Shown here: positions 34,549 through 44,319 of the stretch, piece after piece | Layout of the letters: every line of letters begins with the position of its first letter | Position numbering within the stretch: position 1 is the first letter of the stretch | DNA from: Paludifilum halophilum | GTDB lineage: Bacteria; Bacillota; Bacilli; Thermoactinomycetales; DSM-45169 | DNA length: 46,106 nt | Reading direction: 5' to 3' | Assembly: GCF_002245355.1 (NCBI RefSeq) | Contig: NZ_NOWF01000015.1 | Span: 1-46,106 of the forward strand | Notes under the pieces: model-generated | Databases searched by the model: none | What the model saw: only the letters and a program-made list of their open reading frames with translations | Told to the model about the DNA's origin: nothing | Program-made: the position numbers and the translations under genes

Positions 34549-35850
34549 TTAATACGAAGCGGAAGTGACGGCGGGAGACGGCTCTCCGTTCCGTACGACG
34601 ACCTGTCCGTTTTTGATCACGGTATTCACGTGATGGGATCCGTATCGGTATTGTAGGCTCATATAGTTGGAGACGTCGAAGATGGTCAGATCCGCTTTTT
34701 TGCCGGGTTCGACGCTCCCGATTTCATGGCCGCGCCGGATGGCGTGAGCCGCGTTAATCGTGGACGCGGTCAGCACTTCGGCCGGGGTCATGCCCATCTT
34801 CAGACATCCCAGATTCATCATCAGAGGGAGGGAGACGGTGGGGGAGGAGCCCGGGTTGCAATCCGTGGACAGGGCGACAGGGACTCCGGCGTCGACCATT
34901 TTGCGTCCGTCGGCTGACTCCGCCATCAGGAAAAAGGCGGTTCCCGGGAGGAGGACGGCGACAACACCCTTTTCAGCCATTCTCTGGATCCCTTCCTCTG
35001 ACGCTTGGAGCAGGTGATCCGCCGAGACGGCGCCGAGTTCGGCGGCCAGTTCGGCTCCGCCGCAGGGCTCGATTTCATCGGCGTGGATTTTGGGGAGTAA
35101 TCCGTGCTTTCGTCCGGCCTCCAAAATGCGCCGGGATTGTTCTGGAGTAAAGACGCCCCGTTCACAGAATACGTCGTTGAATTCCGCTATTTTCCGTCGG
35201 GCGACTTCCGGGATCATTTCCTCGATCACCTGGTCGACAAAGTCGTCGGGACGGTCCTTATAGGCGGCGGGGACGGCGTGAGCACCCATAAAAGTGGAAA
35301 TGACGTCGACGGGATGATCCCGGTCCAGCTCTTTGGCCACTTCTAACTGTTTTAATTCGTGTTCCAGCGTGAGACCGTAACCGGATTTTGCTTCCACTGT
35401 CGTTACTCCGTGGGTTACAAACTGGTTTAACCGCTTCCGGCTCTCCCGAAAGATCTGATCCCGATCGGCTTTTTGTGTGGCTGAGGTGGTGGCATGGATC
35501 CCTCCGCCGGCGTTCATGATTTCCATATAAGTGGAACCTTTGAGACGCATTTCAAACTCGTTTTCCCGGCTTCCGGCGAAAACCAGATGGGTATGGGGAT
35601 CCACCAATCCGGGAGTCACGAGGCAACCCGTGGCATCGATGACCTCGGCTTCACGAACCCGGTCTCCGACTTGGCGCAAGACAGCCTCATCTTGATCCGC
35701 CAGCCGGATGATACCCTCTTCGATCCAGACACTTCCGTCTTCCACGATTTGCAGCGCTTCCATGTCCTTTCCCCGCAGAGGAGCGTCAGAGCTTCCTTTC
35801 AGTGTCACCAGTTGTCGGGCCTGTCGAATCAACAGCGGTTTAGAGTTCAA
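34549..35850 (-). CDS. hutI: imidazolonepropionase
   Basis: A 433-residue amidohydrolase that opens 4-imidazolone-5-propionate to N-formimidoylglutamate. Metal-binding [11 protein letters not shown] is near residue 85, with [18 protein letters not shown] and [12 protein letters not shown] further on, all typical of HutI. The TTG at 35850 with AAAAGGAGAG upstream is chosen; a frame open to 35937 lies inside hutU. Its start overlaps the hutU stop by 11 bp, giving tight coupling. Confidence 0.95.
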   Translation of the reverse strand: MNSKPLLIRQARQLVTLKGSSDAPLRGKDMEALQIVEDGSVWIEEGIIRLADQDEAVLRQVGDRVREAEVIDATGCLVTPGLVDPHTHLVFAGSRENEFEMRLKGSTYMEIMNAGGGIHATTSATQKADRDQIFRESRKRLNQFVTHGVTTVEAKSGYGLTLEHELKQLEVAKELDRDHPVDVISTFMGAHAVPAAYKDRPDDFVDQVIEEMIPEVARRKIAEFNDVFCERGVFTPEQSRRILEAGRKHGLLPKIHADEIEPCGGAELAAELGAVSADHLLQASEEGIQRMAEKGVVAVLLPGTAFFLMAESADGRKMVDAGVPVALSTDCNPGSSPTVSLPLMMNLGCLKMGMTPAEVLTASTINAAHAIRRGHEIGSVEPGKKADLTIFDVSNYMSLQYRYGSHHVNTVIKNGQVVVRNGEPSPAVTSASY

Positions 35851-37531
35851 GGGAATCTCTCCTTTTCTGTAGCATCGGGATGCGTATGCCTTTCTCCCGG
35901 GCGGTTTGAATGGCCTGATCATAGCCGGCATCGGCATGGCGGGCGATTCCCATCCCCGGGTCGGTGGTGAGGACGCGCTCCAGACGGACCTGTGCCGCCC
36001 GGCTCCCGTCAGCGACGATCACCATGCCGGCGTGCAGGGAGTAACCCATCCCCACCCCGCCTCCGTGGTGGACCGATACCCAGCTTGCGCCTCCGACGGC
36101 GTTGATCAGAGCGTTTAGGATGGGCCAGTCAGCAACCGCGTCGGTACCGTCCTTCATCCCTTCCGTTTCCCGGTTGGGAGAAGCGACAGAACCGGAATCC
36201 AGATGATCACGACCGATGACGATCGGGGCTTTCAGTTCCCCCTTGGCCACCATGTCATTGATGATCTTCCCAAAACGGGCTCGTTCTCCGTAGCCCAGCC
36301 AGCAGATGCGGGCGGGAAGTCCTTGGAAGGCGATTTTTTCCCGAGCCATCCGGATCCAGCGGCACAGGTGTTTGTTTTCGCTGAATTCCCGCAAGATCAC
36401 TTCATCGGTTTTGTAGATGTCTTCCGGGTCGCCGGACAGGGCCACCCAGCGGAAGGGGCCTTTTCCCTCGCAAAATTGCGGGCGGATGTAGGCAGGGACG
36501 AATCCGGGGAAATCAAAGGCGTTCTGGACCCCCTGATCCTTGGCTGCTTGGCGGATATTATTGCCGTAATCAAAAGCGATCGCCCCTTTGTGTTGCATGG
36601 ACAGCATGGCCCGGACATGGACAGCCATGCTTTCCTTGGCCTTTTTCTCCAGTGCTTGGGGGTTTTCCCGGCGCAGTCGGTCCGCTTCCTCCAGGCTGGT
36701 TCCTAGGGGGAGGTATCCGTTGAGCGGATCGTGAGCGGATGTCTGATCGGTGACGATATCGGGAATCCATTCCTTTTCCACCATCCGGGGGAGAATCTCC
36801 GCCGCGTTGCCCAGAAGGCCGATGGAAAGAGGGATTCCCTCCTTTTTGGCATTTTCGGCCATCTCGATCGCTTCGTCCAGGCTTTCGGTCATCCGGTCCA
36901 GATACCGGGTGTCCAAACGGCGCTGGATGCGGGACCGGTCCGCTTCGACGGCGATGACCACCCCGTCGTTCAGCGTGACGGCCAGGGGCTGTGCACCCCC
37001 CATCCCTCCCAGACCGGCGGTTACTGTCACCGTCGATTTCAGACTGCCGCCGAAGTGCTGGCGAGCGCACTCCCCGAAGGTTTCGTACGTTCCCTGAACG
37101 ATGCCTTGGCTGCCGATATAGATCCAACTTCCCGCCGTCATCTGACCGAACATGGTTAGCCCTTTTCGATCCAACTCGTGAAAATGATCCCAGTTGGCCC
37201 ATACGGGTACCAGGTTGGAATTGGCGATCAGGACCCGGGGAGCGTCGCTGTGGGTGCGAAATACGGCGACGGGCTTTCCCGACTGGACCAGCATGGTTTC
37301 ATCCTCTTCCAACCGGGAAAGGGTGTCGACGATGGACTCATAGGCCTCCCAGTTCCGCGCCGCCTTCCCGATACCGCCGTAGACCACCAGATGTTCCGGC
37401 TTTTCGGCGACCTCCGGATCCAGATTATTCATCAGCATCCGCAGTGCGGCTTCCTGGACCCACCCCTTAGCGTGCAATTCCGTCCCCCGGCGGGCACGGA
37501 TGGCTTGCGGGGGAGACAGATGCCGTCCCAT
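35840..37531 (-). CDS. hutU: urocanate hydratase
   Basis: A 563-residue NAD-dependent urocanase that converts urocanate to imidazolone propionate. Conserved stretches include [15 protein letters not shown] near residues 47-61, [11 protein letters not shown] and the active-site region [20 protein letters not shown], plus [15 protein letters not shown] near the C-terminus. GAGGTGG precedes ATG 37531. It is the first gene of a leftward hutU-hutI-hutG-yjiH operon. Histidase (hutH), which makes its substrate, is not in the window. Confidence 0.97.
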   Translation of the reverse strand: MGRHLSPPQAIRARRGTELHAKGWVQEAALRMLMNNLDPEVAEKPEHLVVYGGIGKAARNWEAYESIVDTLSRLEEDETMLVQSGKPVAVFRTHSDAPRVLIANSNLVPVWANWDHFHELDRKGLTMFGQMTAGSWIYIGSQGIVQGTYETFGECARQHFGGSLKSTVTVTAGLGGMGGAQPLAVTLNDGVVIAVEADRSRIQRRLDTRYLDRMTESLDEAIEMAENAKKEGIPLSIGLLGNAAEILPRMVEKEWIPDIVTDQTSAHDPLNGYLPLGTSLEEADRLRRENPQALEKKAKESMAVHVRAMLSMQHKGAIAFDYGNNIRQAAKDQGVQNAFDFPGFVPAYIRPQFCEGKGPFRWVALSGDPEDIYKTDEVILREFSENKHLCRWIRMAREKIAFQGLPARICWLGYGERARFGKIINDMVAKGELKAPIVIGRDHLDSGSVASPNRETEGMKDGTDAVADWPILNALINAVGGASWVSVHHGGGVGMGYSLHAGMVIVADGSRAAQVRLERVLTTDPGMGIARHADAGYDQAIQTAREKGIRIPMLQKRRDSLEL

Positions 37532-37646
37532 GAAATACCACCTCGCAATGATTGGGATGTATCGTGAGTATATCTCCTTTTCCGAAAAATAAATACCGAC
37601 CGGGAATTCGAAAAAGGAACACGGTTTTTGAATCTGAAAGGGATCT

Positions 37647-37660
37647 TGTAAGCGTTTTCC
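37647..37660. promoter_or_regulatory. cre box upstream of the hut operon
   Basis: TGTAAGCGTTTTCC fits the CcpA consensus except the last base and lies about 116 bp upstream of the hutU start, suggesting catabolite repression of histidine use. It also lies just before the 3' end of the regulator gene at 37663. Confidence 0.7.
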
Positions 37661-37662
37661 TT

Positions 37663-39180
37663 TTAATGTGTCTGTTGTTTTAGGTTCTGGTTTTTTCTTT
37701 GGTTCCGATAAGCCCGCGGGGACAAACCGACATTCTTTTTAAACACACGACTAAAATAGTTTGTATTTTTAAATCCCACTCGGTCGGCGATTTCCTGAAT
37801 CGGCCGATGGGTCTCTTCCAATTGTCGTTTAGCGTGATTCAGACGGATACCGGTCATGATTTGCCGGAAAGTCGTCTTTTTTTTGTGGGAAAGAAGGTGA
37901 CTGAAATAGGTGGCGTTGCGTCCCACATGCCGGGCGACTTCACGCAGGGTCAGGTCGGATCGGTGATAATGGTTTTCCATATAGCGGATTCCCGTTTCGA
38001 CTACATCGATGGCGGCTTTTTTTCGGTTTTGCTCCGCCCCTTCCAAGATGTCGTAGATAAACAGGAGCAGATCTTGAACGATCCGATACAAGATCGGGCG
38101 GTACAAAATCGTGGAAAACACCTGGTGATATTCGTTTTCAAAAGAAGGATCCCGGTGAAGGGCATGGGTCTGCATAAATCGCCTCAACTGGGCCAAGATG
38201 CTGGTCAGACGGATCCGCAACAGTCCGGGCTCCGGAAAGGGAGGTGACAACTGGAGGAATTGGTCGTACAACCACTTTTTCAGACCTTCCCGGTCGCCCT
38301 GTTCCAGCATGTTCATCCAGGTTCGCTGTTCATCGGGAGTGAGGAAGGGATCGATGGAAATCCAGTTGACAGGTTCATCGGCTGTTAACACCTGATGATA
38401 TCCTTTGAAAAAACGCAACTCCAGTGCTTGTTTTGCAAACAGGTACCGTTGGCGAAGGGAGATCGAGGGATCGCGTGTCCAGTGAAGTGCGAGGGACAAG
38501 GGTTCTTCCAGCCGGCTGGACCAATCGCTCAACAGACGGTGTCCTTCCCGATGGAAGTGTTTTTTTTCATCGGATCGAGTCGGCGGAAATACGCATACAA
38601 CGGTATCGCTCAGAGGAAATAGAAGCGGCCGAGTATGAAAGGGGTATTCTTCTAAATAATCGAGCAGGACCGGTACTCGGTCCGAATGTTCCGGTTGAAT
38701 CATCCACAGGCAACCCGGCTTCCCCGTCTGCTCTCGGTCCAGGAAGAGAGAGCGGTAGGACAAGGGCGGAACGGACGCCGGAACGGAAGGGTCAGGGGAG
38801 GATTCCTTTTCCGCCGTTTGTCGGTAAATACGATGAAGCGATCGTTTAATCCGGTCAGGGGAAATGGGCTTCACCCATAAATCTTCCGCCTGAAGCTCGA
38901 TGGCCTGTATCGCCCGCTCGAAGGTGGCTTCCGCCGTTACTCCGATCACGGCTTGCACATGGCGGGACACTCCTTTTTTAAATGTTTCCCACCGATCCCG
39001 GGGAACCATATCCAGCTCGAGGCACAAGACTTGGGGAGCTTCCTGTTCCATCGATTCTTCCGCTTCACCGGCATCTTCGGCGAGCAGTACCGGATCGAAG
39101 GGGACCGGGTAAGAACGGACGAGCCATTCCAATCCGTAGCGCTCCTTAGGATCGCGGTCAGCGATCAGCAATTTTACCAT
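37663..39180 (-). CDS. response regulator with AraC-type DNA-binding domain
   Basis: A 505-residue protein of the YesN/AraC type. An N-terminal receiver domain ([20 protein letters not shown], about residues 1-120) is atypical: the acidic pair is IADRD and the phosphorylation Asp may be the one in LELDMVP. A long middle domain follows, then two HTH motifs in the last 100 residues ([20 protein letters not shown], then [20 protein letters not shown]). ATG 39180 has GAGGTG upstream. No partner kinase is adjacent. Targets are unknown; divergent or neighbouring genes are candidates. Confidence 0.88.
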   Translation of the reverse strand: MVKLLIADRDPKERYGLEWLVRSYPVPFDPVLLAEDAGEAEESMEQEAPQVLCLELDMVPRDRWETFKKGVSRHVQAVIGVTAEATFERAIQAIELQAEDLWVKPISPDRIKRSLHRIYRQTAEKESSPDPSVPASVPPLSYRSLFLDREQTGKPGCLWMIQPEHSDRVPVLLDYLEEYPFHTRPLLFPLSDTVVCVFPPTRSDEKKHFHREGHRLLSDWSSRLEEPLSLALHWTRDPSISLRQRYLFAKQALELRFFKGYHQVLTADEPVNWISIDPFLTPDEQRTWMNMLEQGDREGLKKWLYDQFLQLSPPFPEPGLLRIRLTSILAQLRRFMQTHALHRDPSFENEYHQVFSTILYRPILYRIVQDLLLFIYDILEGAEQNRKKAAIDVVETGIRYMENHYHRSDLTLREVARHVGRNATYFSHLLSHKKKTTFRQIMTGIRLNHAKRQLEETHRPIQEIADRVGFKNTNYFSRVFKKNVGLSPRAYRNQRKNQNLKQQTH

Positions 39181-39189
39181 GCAAAACAC

Positions 39190-39654
39190 CTCTGCCTTCT
39201 ATCTCAATCAGGAGCGAGATCATAAAAACCTGTCTTGAATAGGTTCCATACGGTTTTCCTCCTTCCTCTTTCCTACCGATAGCAATTCCGGCCACCGTCG
39301 GAAGGTATACCCGATGAAGCGGTGAAGTATGATTCAGTAAATCGTGTGTTAGAAGGGCGTCGTATTCTGACATAGCGACCTTTGCCATCCTACTTAGCGG
39401 AGAAGCTGGAGGGAGGGCGCTTAGAGGGAAGATTCTCCCTTGTAACACTTCCGAACGGCTTTGCCCCTGCCCGACTGGAAGATTCGGAGCGGACAAACTT
39501 CACTTCCTTGTTGTATGGCATAGCGCGACCGGGAAGCGACCCTAGGCGCGACTTGTGCCCTTTGGGTGCAACAGGAGCGTGTCAAAATACGATCGCCCTG
39601 GATCATCAACACACCTGGTTCGATGGAAATGATCAAGAAGGGAGAGGAGCATGG
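39190..39654 (+). other. 465-bp intergenic region, possible long 5' leader
   Basis: No supported gene. Open frames exist on both strands but without ribosome sites or protein-like composition. Several stems are visible on the + strand, e.g. AGGGAAGATTCTCCCT near 39424 and TTGTGCCC/GGGTGCAA near 39555. The GC-rich 39440-39600 part could be a structured leader of the following hydrolase gene. No known riboswitch class was recognised. Confidence 0.35.
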
Positions 39655-40248
39655 GTGGCGGGCAAATATTTCAATTATGCAGAACTGGAAAGCCAGGAAC
39701 GGGAAGGAAAGGACTACCGGATTTATGCCAGGGATCGCGGGACCTTGATCCTGGCGATTCACGGCGGGGGGATCGAGCCGGGAACCCAGGAAACAGCGAT
39801 TGGTATCGCGGGAGAAGAATACAATCTCTATGTGTTTGCTTCGCTGAAGCCGCCAGGGGAAAACGCTGATTTACATATCACATCAACCCGTTTTGATGAA
39901 CCGCAGGCGCTGCATCTGGTTTCCAAAGCGGTCCGGGTGGTTTCCGTCCACGGTGTGAGCGGAACAGAGGGGACTTGCTATATGGGCGGTCGGGATCGGT
40001 ATTTAAAAAACCGAATCCGTGAAAAATTGCATAAGGCCGGTTTTGACACCCGAGAGGCCCCGGATGAAATCGGGGGGGATGATCCGGAAAATATCTGTAA
40101 TCGGGGGATGACGGGCCGAGGGGTACAACTGGAACTGGACCGAGCATTGAGGGATTCTTTTTTTGAAGAAAACAAACGGGAAGGGAGAAAAAAGAAAACG
40201 AAGATTTACTGGAAATTCGTGCAGGCGGTGAGAGAGGCACTATCTTGA
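39655..40248 (+). CDS. poly-gamma-glutamate hydrolase family protein
   Basis: A 197-residue member of the PghP/DUF867 family (PF05908), zinc-dependent enzymes that cut poly-gamma-glutamate, first known from phages. Family features are KYFNYAELESQEREG at the N-terminus, AIHGGGIEPGT (zinc region), the VVSVHGVSG segment near residue 108, and NICNRGMTGRGVQLEL near the C-terminus. The GTG start at 39655 is chosen because GGAGAGGAG lies directly upstream and the length then fits the family; the frame is open further up without features. No signal peptide is seen, as for phage relatives. Confidence 0.88.
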   Translation: MAGKYFNYAELESQEREGKDYRIYARDRGTLILAIHGGGIEPGTQETAIGIAGEEYNLYVFASLKPPGENADLHITSTRFDEPQALHLVSKAVRVVSVHGVSGTEGTCYMGGRDRYLKNRIREKLHKAGFDTREAPDEIGGDDPENICNRGMTGRGVQLELDRALRDSFFEENKREGRKKKTKIYWKFVQAVREALS

Positions 40249-40280
40249 TGTTTTTTTGTCGGTCGTTGGCCGAATCTCGA

Positions 40281-40306
40281 AATCCTCCCCAAAGACGGGG
40301 AGGATT
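40281..40306. terminator. bidirectional intrinsic terminator
   Basis: AATCCTCCCC (40281-40290) and GGGGAGGATT (40297-40306) pair across a 6-nt loop, followed by TTTA on the + strand. It lies between convergent genes. Confidence 0.88.
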
Positions 40307-40315
40307 TTTATTGAA

Positions 40316-40585
40316 TCAGCCTCCCTTTTGTAAATCAACCAATCGCAGTTCCCGCAGTTCCCGGTTCATCCGTTTCGCTTTCTTGACGACCTGTTCCGTG
40401 AAGTTGGGGTTGATTTTCAGCGCTTTCCAGTGGTTCGTGCCCCAGGGCCCCGAAATCTGTTGTAAAATCCAAATGCCCTTTTGAACGGTGGCGAAGTATT
40501 CCGCATCCTTCAGGTATCCGAAGATCTGCGATGTTGAAGTGTCCGCGTATTCCATCCATTGGACATGTGTATCGTGGATAAACAT
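40316..40585 (-). CDS. small conserved-looking hypothetical protein
   Basis: An 89-residue soluble protein rich in Trp and aromatic residues (HVQWMEYADTSTSQIFGYL, GIWILQQISGPWG), ending in a basic helix (KKAKRMNRELRELRL). AGGAGGAG precedes ATG 40585. It is monocistronic, between a terminator and an upstream non-coding region. Family not recognised. Confidence 0.65.
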   Translation of the reverse strand: MFIHDTHVQWMEYADTSTSQIFGYLKDAEYFATVQKGIWILQQISGPWGTNHWKALKINPNFTEQVVKKAKRMNRELRELRLVDLQKGG

Positions 40586-40890
40586 CGGATCTCCTCCTGT
40601 AGGTCTTTGTTCCTATGTATCTTATTCGAAAGACCAACCTTTTTTTATGTCCATTTTGGAGAAAAAATAACGAGGTTGAGATGAAACGGATCTCCACTGA
40701 CCGATTTTCCTTCCCATATGGGGTTTTTCATTTTTAGGGTCGGAAAGACGGTCGACGGTTGATGAGAACCAGCCAAGGACGGCCATTCTTCATCCTTTTT
40801 ATCTTTTATTTTTAATTTTTAGAAGGTATGGACGATAGGGGTGGATAAATCAATAGAGGGATCAGAAATCTCAAGAGGAGGTCTCTGATA
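40586..40890. other. 305-bp intergenic region
   Basis: Upstream of both the 40585 gene (leftward) and the peptidase gene (rightward), so it should hold both promoters. An AT-rich block at 40800-40830 is the likely peptidase promoter area; no clear -35/-10 pair was picked. GAGGAGG at 40875-40881 is the peptidase ribosome site. Confidence 0.4.
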
Positions 40891-41910
40891 ATGAGAAAAA
40901 GATGTGCTCTGTTGTTTGCCCTTCTTCTGTTTGTCAGTGTCCCGGCTTATGCCGATCCGGGCTCGGTTCCCAACGGACCTTGGCTGAAGGATGCTCAGAA
41001 GATGAAGCTAAAACGGCTCCATGACTACGAAGAGTTGGTCAAGGCCCTTCACCGGTTGGAGAGGGTAACCGATGGAAACGTTCAGCTGGAAGTGATCGGT
41101 CAATCCAATGAAAACCGAGATATCTACATGGCAAAGGTCGGGAACGGTCCGAAAAAGATGATGTTTGTCACTCAACAACACGGCGATGAGGTCATGACGA
41201 CGGAAGCGGCATTGAACATGTTGAACACACTGGGAACCAGCAACCATCCCGCAATCCGAAACATGCGAGAGGAAGTCTCCCTCTATGTGGTGGTTCGGGC
41301 CAATCCCGACGGGTCGGAGCGTTACTGGCGCTATAATTATGATCCGGATGCCGCCCCGGAATACGGTTCTGAAGGAAAGGGTTACGATATCAACCGTTAT
41401 CATGCTCCGGATTTAACCCCCGATCAAAATCCAGTACCCGAAGCGGCGGCGATCCGAAAGGCCTATGAAACGTATCAACCGCATTGGGTGATCGATTTTC
41501 ATCATCAAGGAACTTACAAAAACGAGGACGGCCGCATGATTACCACCTCGGTTTACTGGCCCAGCCATCCCGATGTCCAGGATCCGGTTCGCCGTATTTC
41601 CAAACAAGCCAGCATGGTGATATACGATACGTTGAGCCATTACGGGTTTGCCGAAGTGAGTCAATATCCGGGAGGCAATTATCAAGGAATTGCCCGCAAT
41701 GCTTACGGACTTTTGGGCAGTGGAAGCGTCTTGGTGGAGTTCCGGGGCGGTATCGGCCAGAAGAGCGGCGGAAAGATTATCCGGACCGCCTATGCCTCCA
41801 TGTTTTCGATGGTGGAATCAGTCTCGGAGGATACCATCTCTGAATATGACCCGGACCAAGCCGAAGAAACCATCCCGACGCGGGGTGCCCCGGTGGACGG
41901 GGGAGAATAA
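40891..41910 (+). CDS. secreted M14 zinc carboxypeptidase
   Basis: A 339-residue exported metallopeptidase. Residues 1-21 form a signal peptide ending VPAYA. Zinc ligands are His and Glu in QQHGDEV (about residues 95-99) and His in DFHHQ (about 203); the catalytic Glu is in LVEFRGG (about 283). RANPDGSERYWRYN is a typical substrate-side segment. It likely removes C-terminal or gamma-linked residues from peptides or cell-wall fragments. The gene precedes nagZ by 18 bp, suggesting joint work in wall turnover; substrate preference is inference. Confidence 0.92.
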   Translation: MRKRCALLFALLLFVSVPAYADPGSVPNGPWLKDAQKMKLKRLHDYEELVKALHRLERVTDGNVQLEVIGQSNENRDIYMAKVGNGPKKMMFVTQQHGDEVMTTEAALNMLNTLGTSNHPAIRNMREEVSLYVVVRANPDGSERYWRYNYDPDAAPEYGSEGKGYDINRYHAPDLTPDQNPVPEAAAIRKAYETYQPHWVIDFHHQGTYKNEDGRMITTSVYWPSHPDVQDPVRRISKQASMVIYDTLSHYGFAEVSQYPGGNYQGIARNAYGLLGSGSVLVEFRGGIGQKSGGKIIRTAYASMFSMVESVSEDTISEYDPDQAEETIPTRGAPVDGGE

Positions 41911-41928
41911 ACAACAGGGAGTGTCTGC

Positions 41929-43686
41929 ATGAAAGGGACGATGCTCGCCGTCACGATATTGGTTTTTGTTTCACTGGTCTTTTCTCCCTGGGGCCGGCCC
42001 GGTCTATCTGCCGCTTCCCCGGACTCAGCCCATGGTAAAAAAGGCTGTCACCTTTCGGTGGACCGAATGGTGACTGAAATGACAGATGAGGAAAAGGTGG
42101 GTCAGTTGATCATGGCGGCGACCCAAACCGGTAAGGACGGGATGCCGTCGGAACAGACCCGACGGATGATCCGAGAGTATCACATCGGATCGGTGATCGT
42201 TTACGACCAGCGGAAACCGGCCGCGATGGCCCGTTATAACAATCGGCTCCAGCAGTGGGCGGAAGAGACGCGGTTCAGTCTTCCCCTGCTGATATCGGCG
42301 GATCTGGAGTACGGAGCGGCCCAGCGCATGCCGAAGGAGGCCGCCACCTTTCCGCGGCAGATGGGGCTGGGGGCGGCCGGAAGCGAACATTTGGCTGAAA
42401 AGACGGCCCGGATTACGGCTCGGGAAGCGAGAGCTGTCGGGTTTAACTGGAATTACTCTCCGGTGGCGGATGTAAACACCAATCCGAACAACCCTGTCAT
42501 CGGTGTGCGCGCTTTCGGGGAAAAGACGAATCTGGTTTCCGAATTGACTGCGGCTCAGATTCGGGCTTACCAACGACAGGGAGTGATCGCTTCTGCAAAA
42601 CATTTTCCGGGGCATGGGGATACGGAAGTGGATTCCCACCTGGGCTTACCCGCCGTCACCTATGACCGGGAAACGCTGGAGAAGGTTCACCTCCCTCCCT
42701 TCCAGGTGGCCATCGATGCCGGGGCCGATTCGATCATGACCGCTCATGTGGTGATCCAGGCGATCGATCCTGATCTTCCTGCCACCTTGTCCCCTAAGGT
42801 GTTGGACGGGCTGTTGCGAAAAGAGATGGGATACGACGGGATCATCGTCACTGATGCCATGACGATGCACGCGATCTCGGAGAATTGGGGTTCCGGAGAA
42901 GCGGCTGTTATGGCGATTCAGGCGGGGGCTGATGTTGTCATGTCCACTGGAAGTTTCAAAGATCATGTGGAAGCGGTCCAATCCTTGCTTCAAGCAATAC
43001 AATCCGGCGAACTGTCCGAAAAGAGGGTGGATGAGTCGGTGAAACGGGTGCTCAAAGCCAAATGTGAATACCGGTTGGACTCCCGGCGGTACGTCGATCC
43101 GGATAAGGCGGAACGGATCGTGGGTCACTCTCGGCACCGGAAGGTGGCGGATGAGGCCGGACGCCAGGCGGTCACATTGGTGAAAAATGAAGAGGGACTT
43201 CTTCCACTGGATCGAGGTGCGGAGGAGACGATGGTCGCCGGTGTGGAAGGCGTTCGAACCCTGGCGGATGCGGTTCGTCGGGAAAGTGGATCCCGGGTGA
43301 GTGCTTGGCAATCCGACGGGCAAGATCCGACGGATGCGGAAATGATGGAAGCGGTCCGACAAGCGGAAACGGCGGATCGTGTCATCGTGGCCACCTATTC
43401 CCAAAGTCGTTTGCCGGAAGGACAGGTAAAACTGGTAAAAGCACTTCATCAGACGGGGAAACCGGTAGTAACGGTTTCGATCGGTTTGCCCTATGATATT
43501 GCCCAATATTCCGAGGTAAACGCCTATCTGGCCACCTATGCCGTCGATCGGTGGCAAACACCCAACCCGACCATGCTCGAAGCGGCCATTCGTGTGATCT
43601 ACGGAGAGCAACCCGGCGGCAAGCTGCCGGTGCACATCGATGATCGGTATCCCTTCGGTTCCGGTTTGCGCTATGATAACCGATAA
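41929..43686 (+). CDS. nagZ: exported GH3 beta-N-acetylglucosaminidase (NagZ-like)
   Basis: A 585-residue GH3 enzyme that releases N-acetylglucosamine from muropeptides. An N-terminal signal segment (about residues 1-29) lacks a clear lipobox. The loop KHFPGHGDTEVDSHLGLP near residues 223-240 carries the His-Asp dyad that distinguishes NagZ from beta-glucosidases. The nucleophile Asp lies in GIIVTDAMTM (about 308). The second domain begins near AGRQAVTLVKNEEGLLPL, as in Gram-positive two-domain NagZ. It is 18 bp after the M14 gene, so probably cotranscribed. Confidence 0.9.
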   Translation: MKGTMLAVTILVFVSLVFSPWGRPGLSAASPDSAHGKKGCHLSVDRMVTEMTDEEKVGQLIMAATQTGKDGMPSEQTRRMIREYHIGSVIVYDQRKPAAMARYNNRLQQWAEETRFSLPLLISADLEYGAAQRMPKEAATFPRQMGLGAAGSEHLAEKTARITAREARAVGFNWNYSPVADVNTNPNNPVIGVRAFGEKTNLVSELTAAQIRAYQRQGVIASAKHFPGHGDTEVDSHLGLPAVTYDRETLEKVHLPPFQVAIDAGADSIMTAHVVIQAIDPDLPATLSPKVLDGLLRKEMGYDGIIVTDAMTMHAISENWGSGEAAVMAIQAGADVVMSTGSFKDHVEAVQSLLQAIQSGELSEKRVDESVKRVLKAKCEYRLDSRRYVDPDKAERIVGHSRHRKVADEAGRQAVTLVKNEEGLLPLDRGAEETMVAGVEGVRTLADAVRRESGSRVSAWQSDGQDPTDAEMMEAVRQAETADRVIVATYSQSRLPEGQVKLVKALHQTGKPVVTVSIGLPYDIAQYSEVNAYLATYAVDRWQTPNPTMLEAAIRVIYGEQPGGKLPVHIDDRYPFGSGLRYDNR

Positions 43687-43818
43687 AAAACAATGGAGAT
43701 CCTGATCAGCCCAAAACACGGCTTTTTTTACGATCCTCCTTTTGTCCGCGGAGGTCATGACCGGGCTTCTCGCGCATAAAATCAGGAAGAATACTGCCAG
43801 CCGAAAAGGGGGAAGGGA

Positions 43819-44166
43819 ATGACTCGCATGACGGAGAGCCTGTTGGGCCTGTTAGGAGGGATGTTAGCCTTCGTGGGAATCGGAATCCGTGCGATGATTC
43901 TCTATTTCCATCAGGAAACCTGGTCGGACCTTTTATGGGTGTTTCTTCATTTCATCGTTTTCTTTTTTTTGTTGGGAGTCACGTTTTTCGCAACTCCTCA
44001 CAAATTGGAAGAAGACCCTCAATACAGCGGGAAATGGATGTTAGCCGGCGGCATCCTCGCTCTTCCTTTTTCATGGTTTACGGCAATTGCCGGTACGTTA
44101 TTGATCGCGGGAGGATGGCAATCGCTTCGGAAAAAAGAAAAACCCGCGAAGGGTAAAAGTGTCTAA
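43819..44166 (+). CDS. small membrane protein, DUF4064-like
   Basis: A 115-residue protein with three to four hydrophobic segments (about residues 8-28, 38-56, 72-82 and 85-98) and a basic tail. GGGGGAAGGGA precedes the ATG. The pattern SLLGLLGGMLAFVGIGI at the start, and the general layout, resemble DUF4064 proteins of Bacilli; this is not certain. Function unknown. A terminator follows directly. Confidence 0.65.
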   Translation: MTRMTESLLGLLGGMLAFVGIGIRAMILYFHQETWSDLLWVFLHFIVFFFLLGVTFFATPHKLEEDPQYSGKWMLAGGILALPFSWFTAIAGTLLIAGGWQSLRKKEKPAKGKSV

Positions 44167-44190
44167 CCCAGGGGCCCATCCTGGGTCTTT
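44166..44190 (+). terminator. intrinsic terminator
   Basis: ACCCAGG (44166-44172) pairs with CCTGGGT (44180-44186), followed by CTTTTG; it starts within the stop codon of the preceding gene. Confidence 0.8.
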
Positions 44191-44319
44191 TGTTGATTAA
44201 GGGAAAACCCGGGGTTCAATGAAGTGTTTGTTGAGTCATTTGTACTCCTCGAATATTCCTTTATGCTTCCTCAAATGCAAAATTTGCGAAAATTAATCCA
44301 TCTCCGTCCTTGTTACACC

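Noticed and set aside
39158..39496. 112-residue open frame on the - strand in the region before the hydrolase
   Set aside because: No ribosome site, no recognisable composition, and it overlaps the start of the response-regulator gene in another frame.
39382..39654. N-terminal extension of the poly-gamma-glutamate hydrolase to 39382
   Set aside because: The added 91 residues look non-protein-like and have no ribosome site; GTG 39655 has GGAGAGGAG directly upstream and gives family length.
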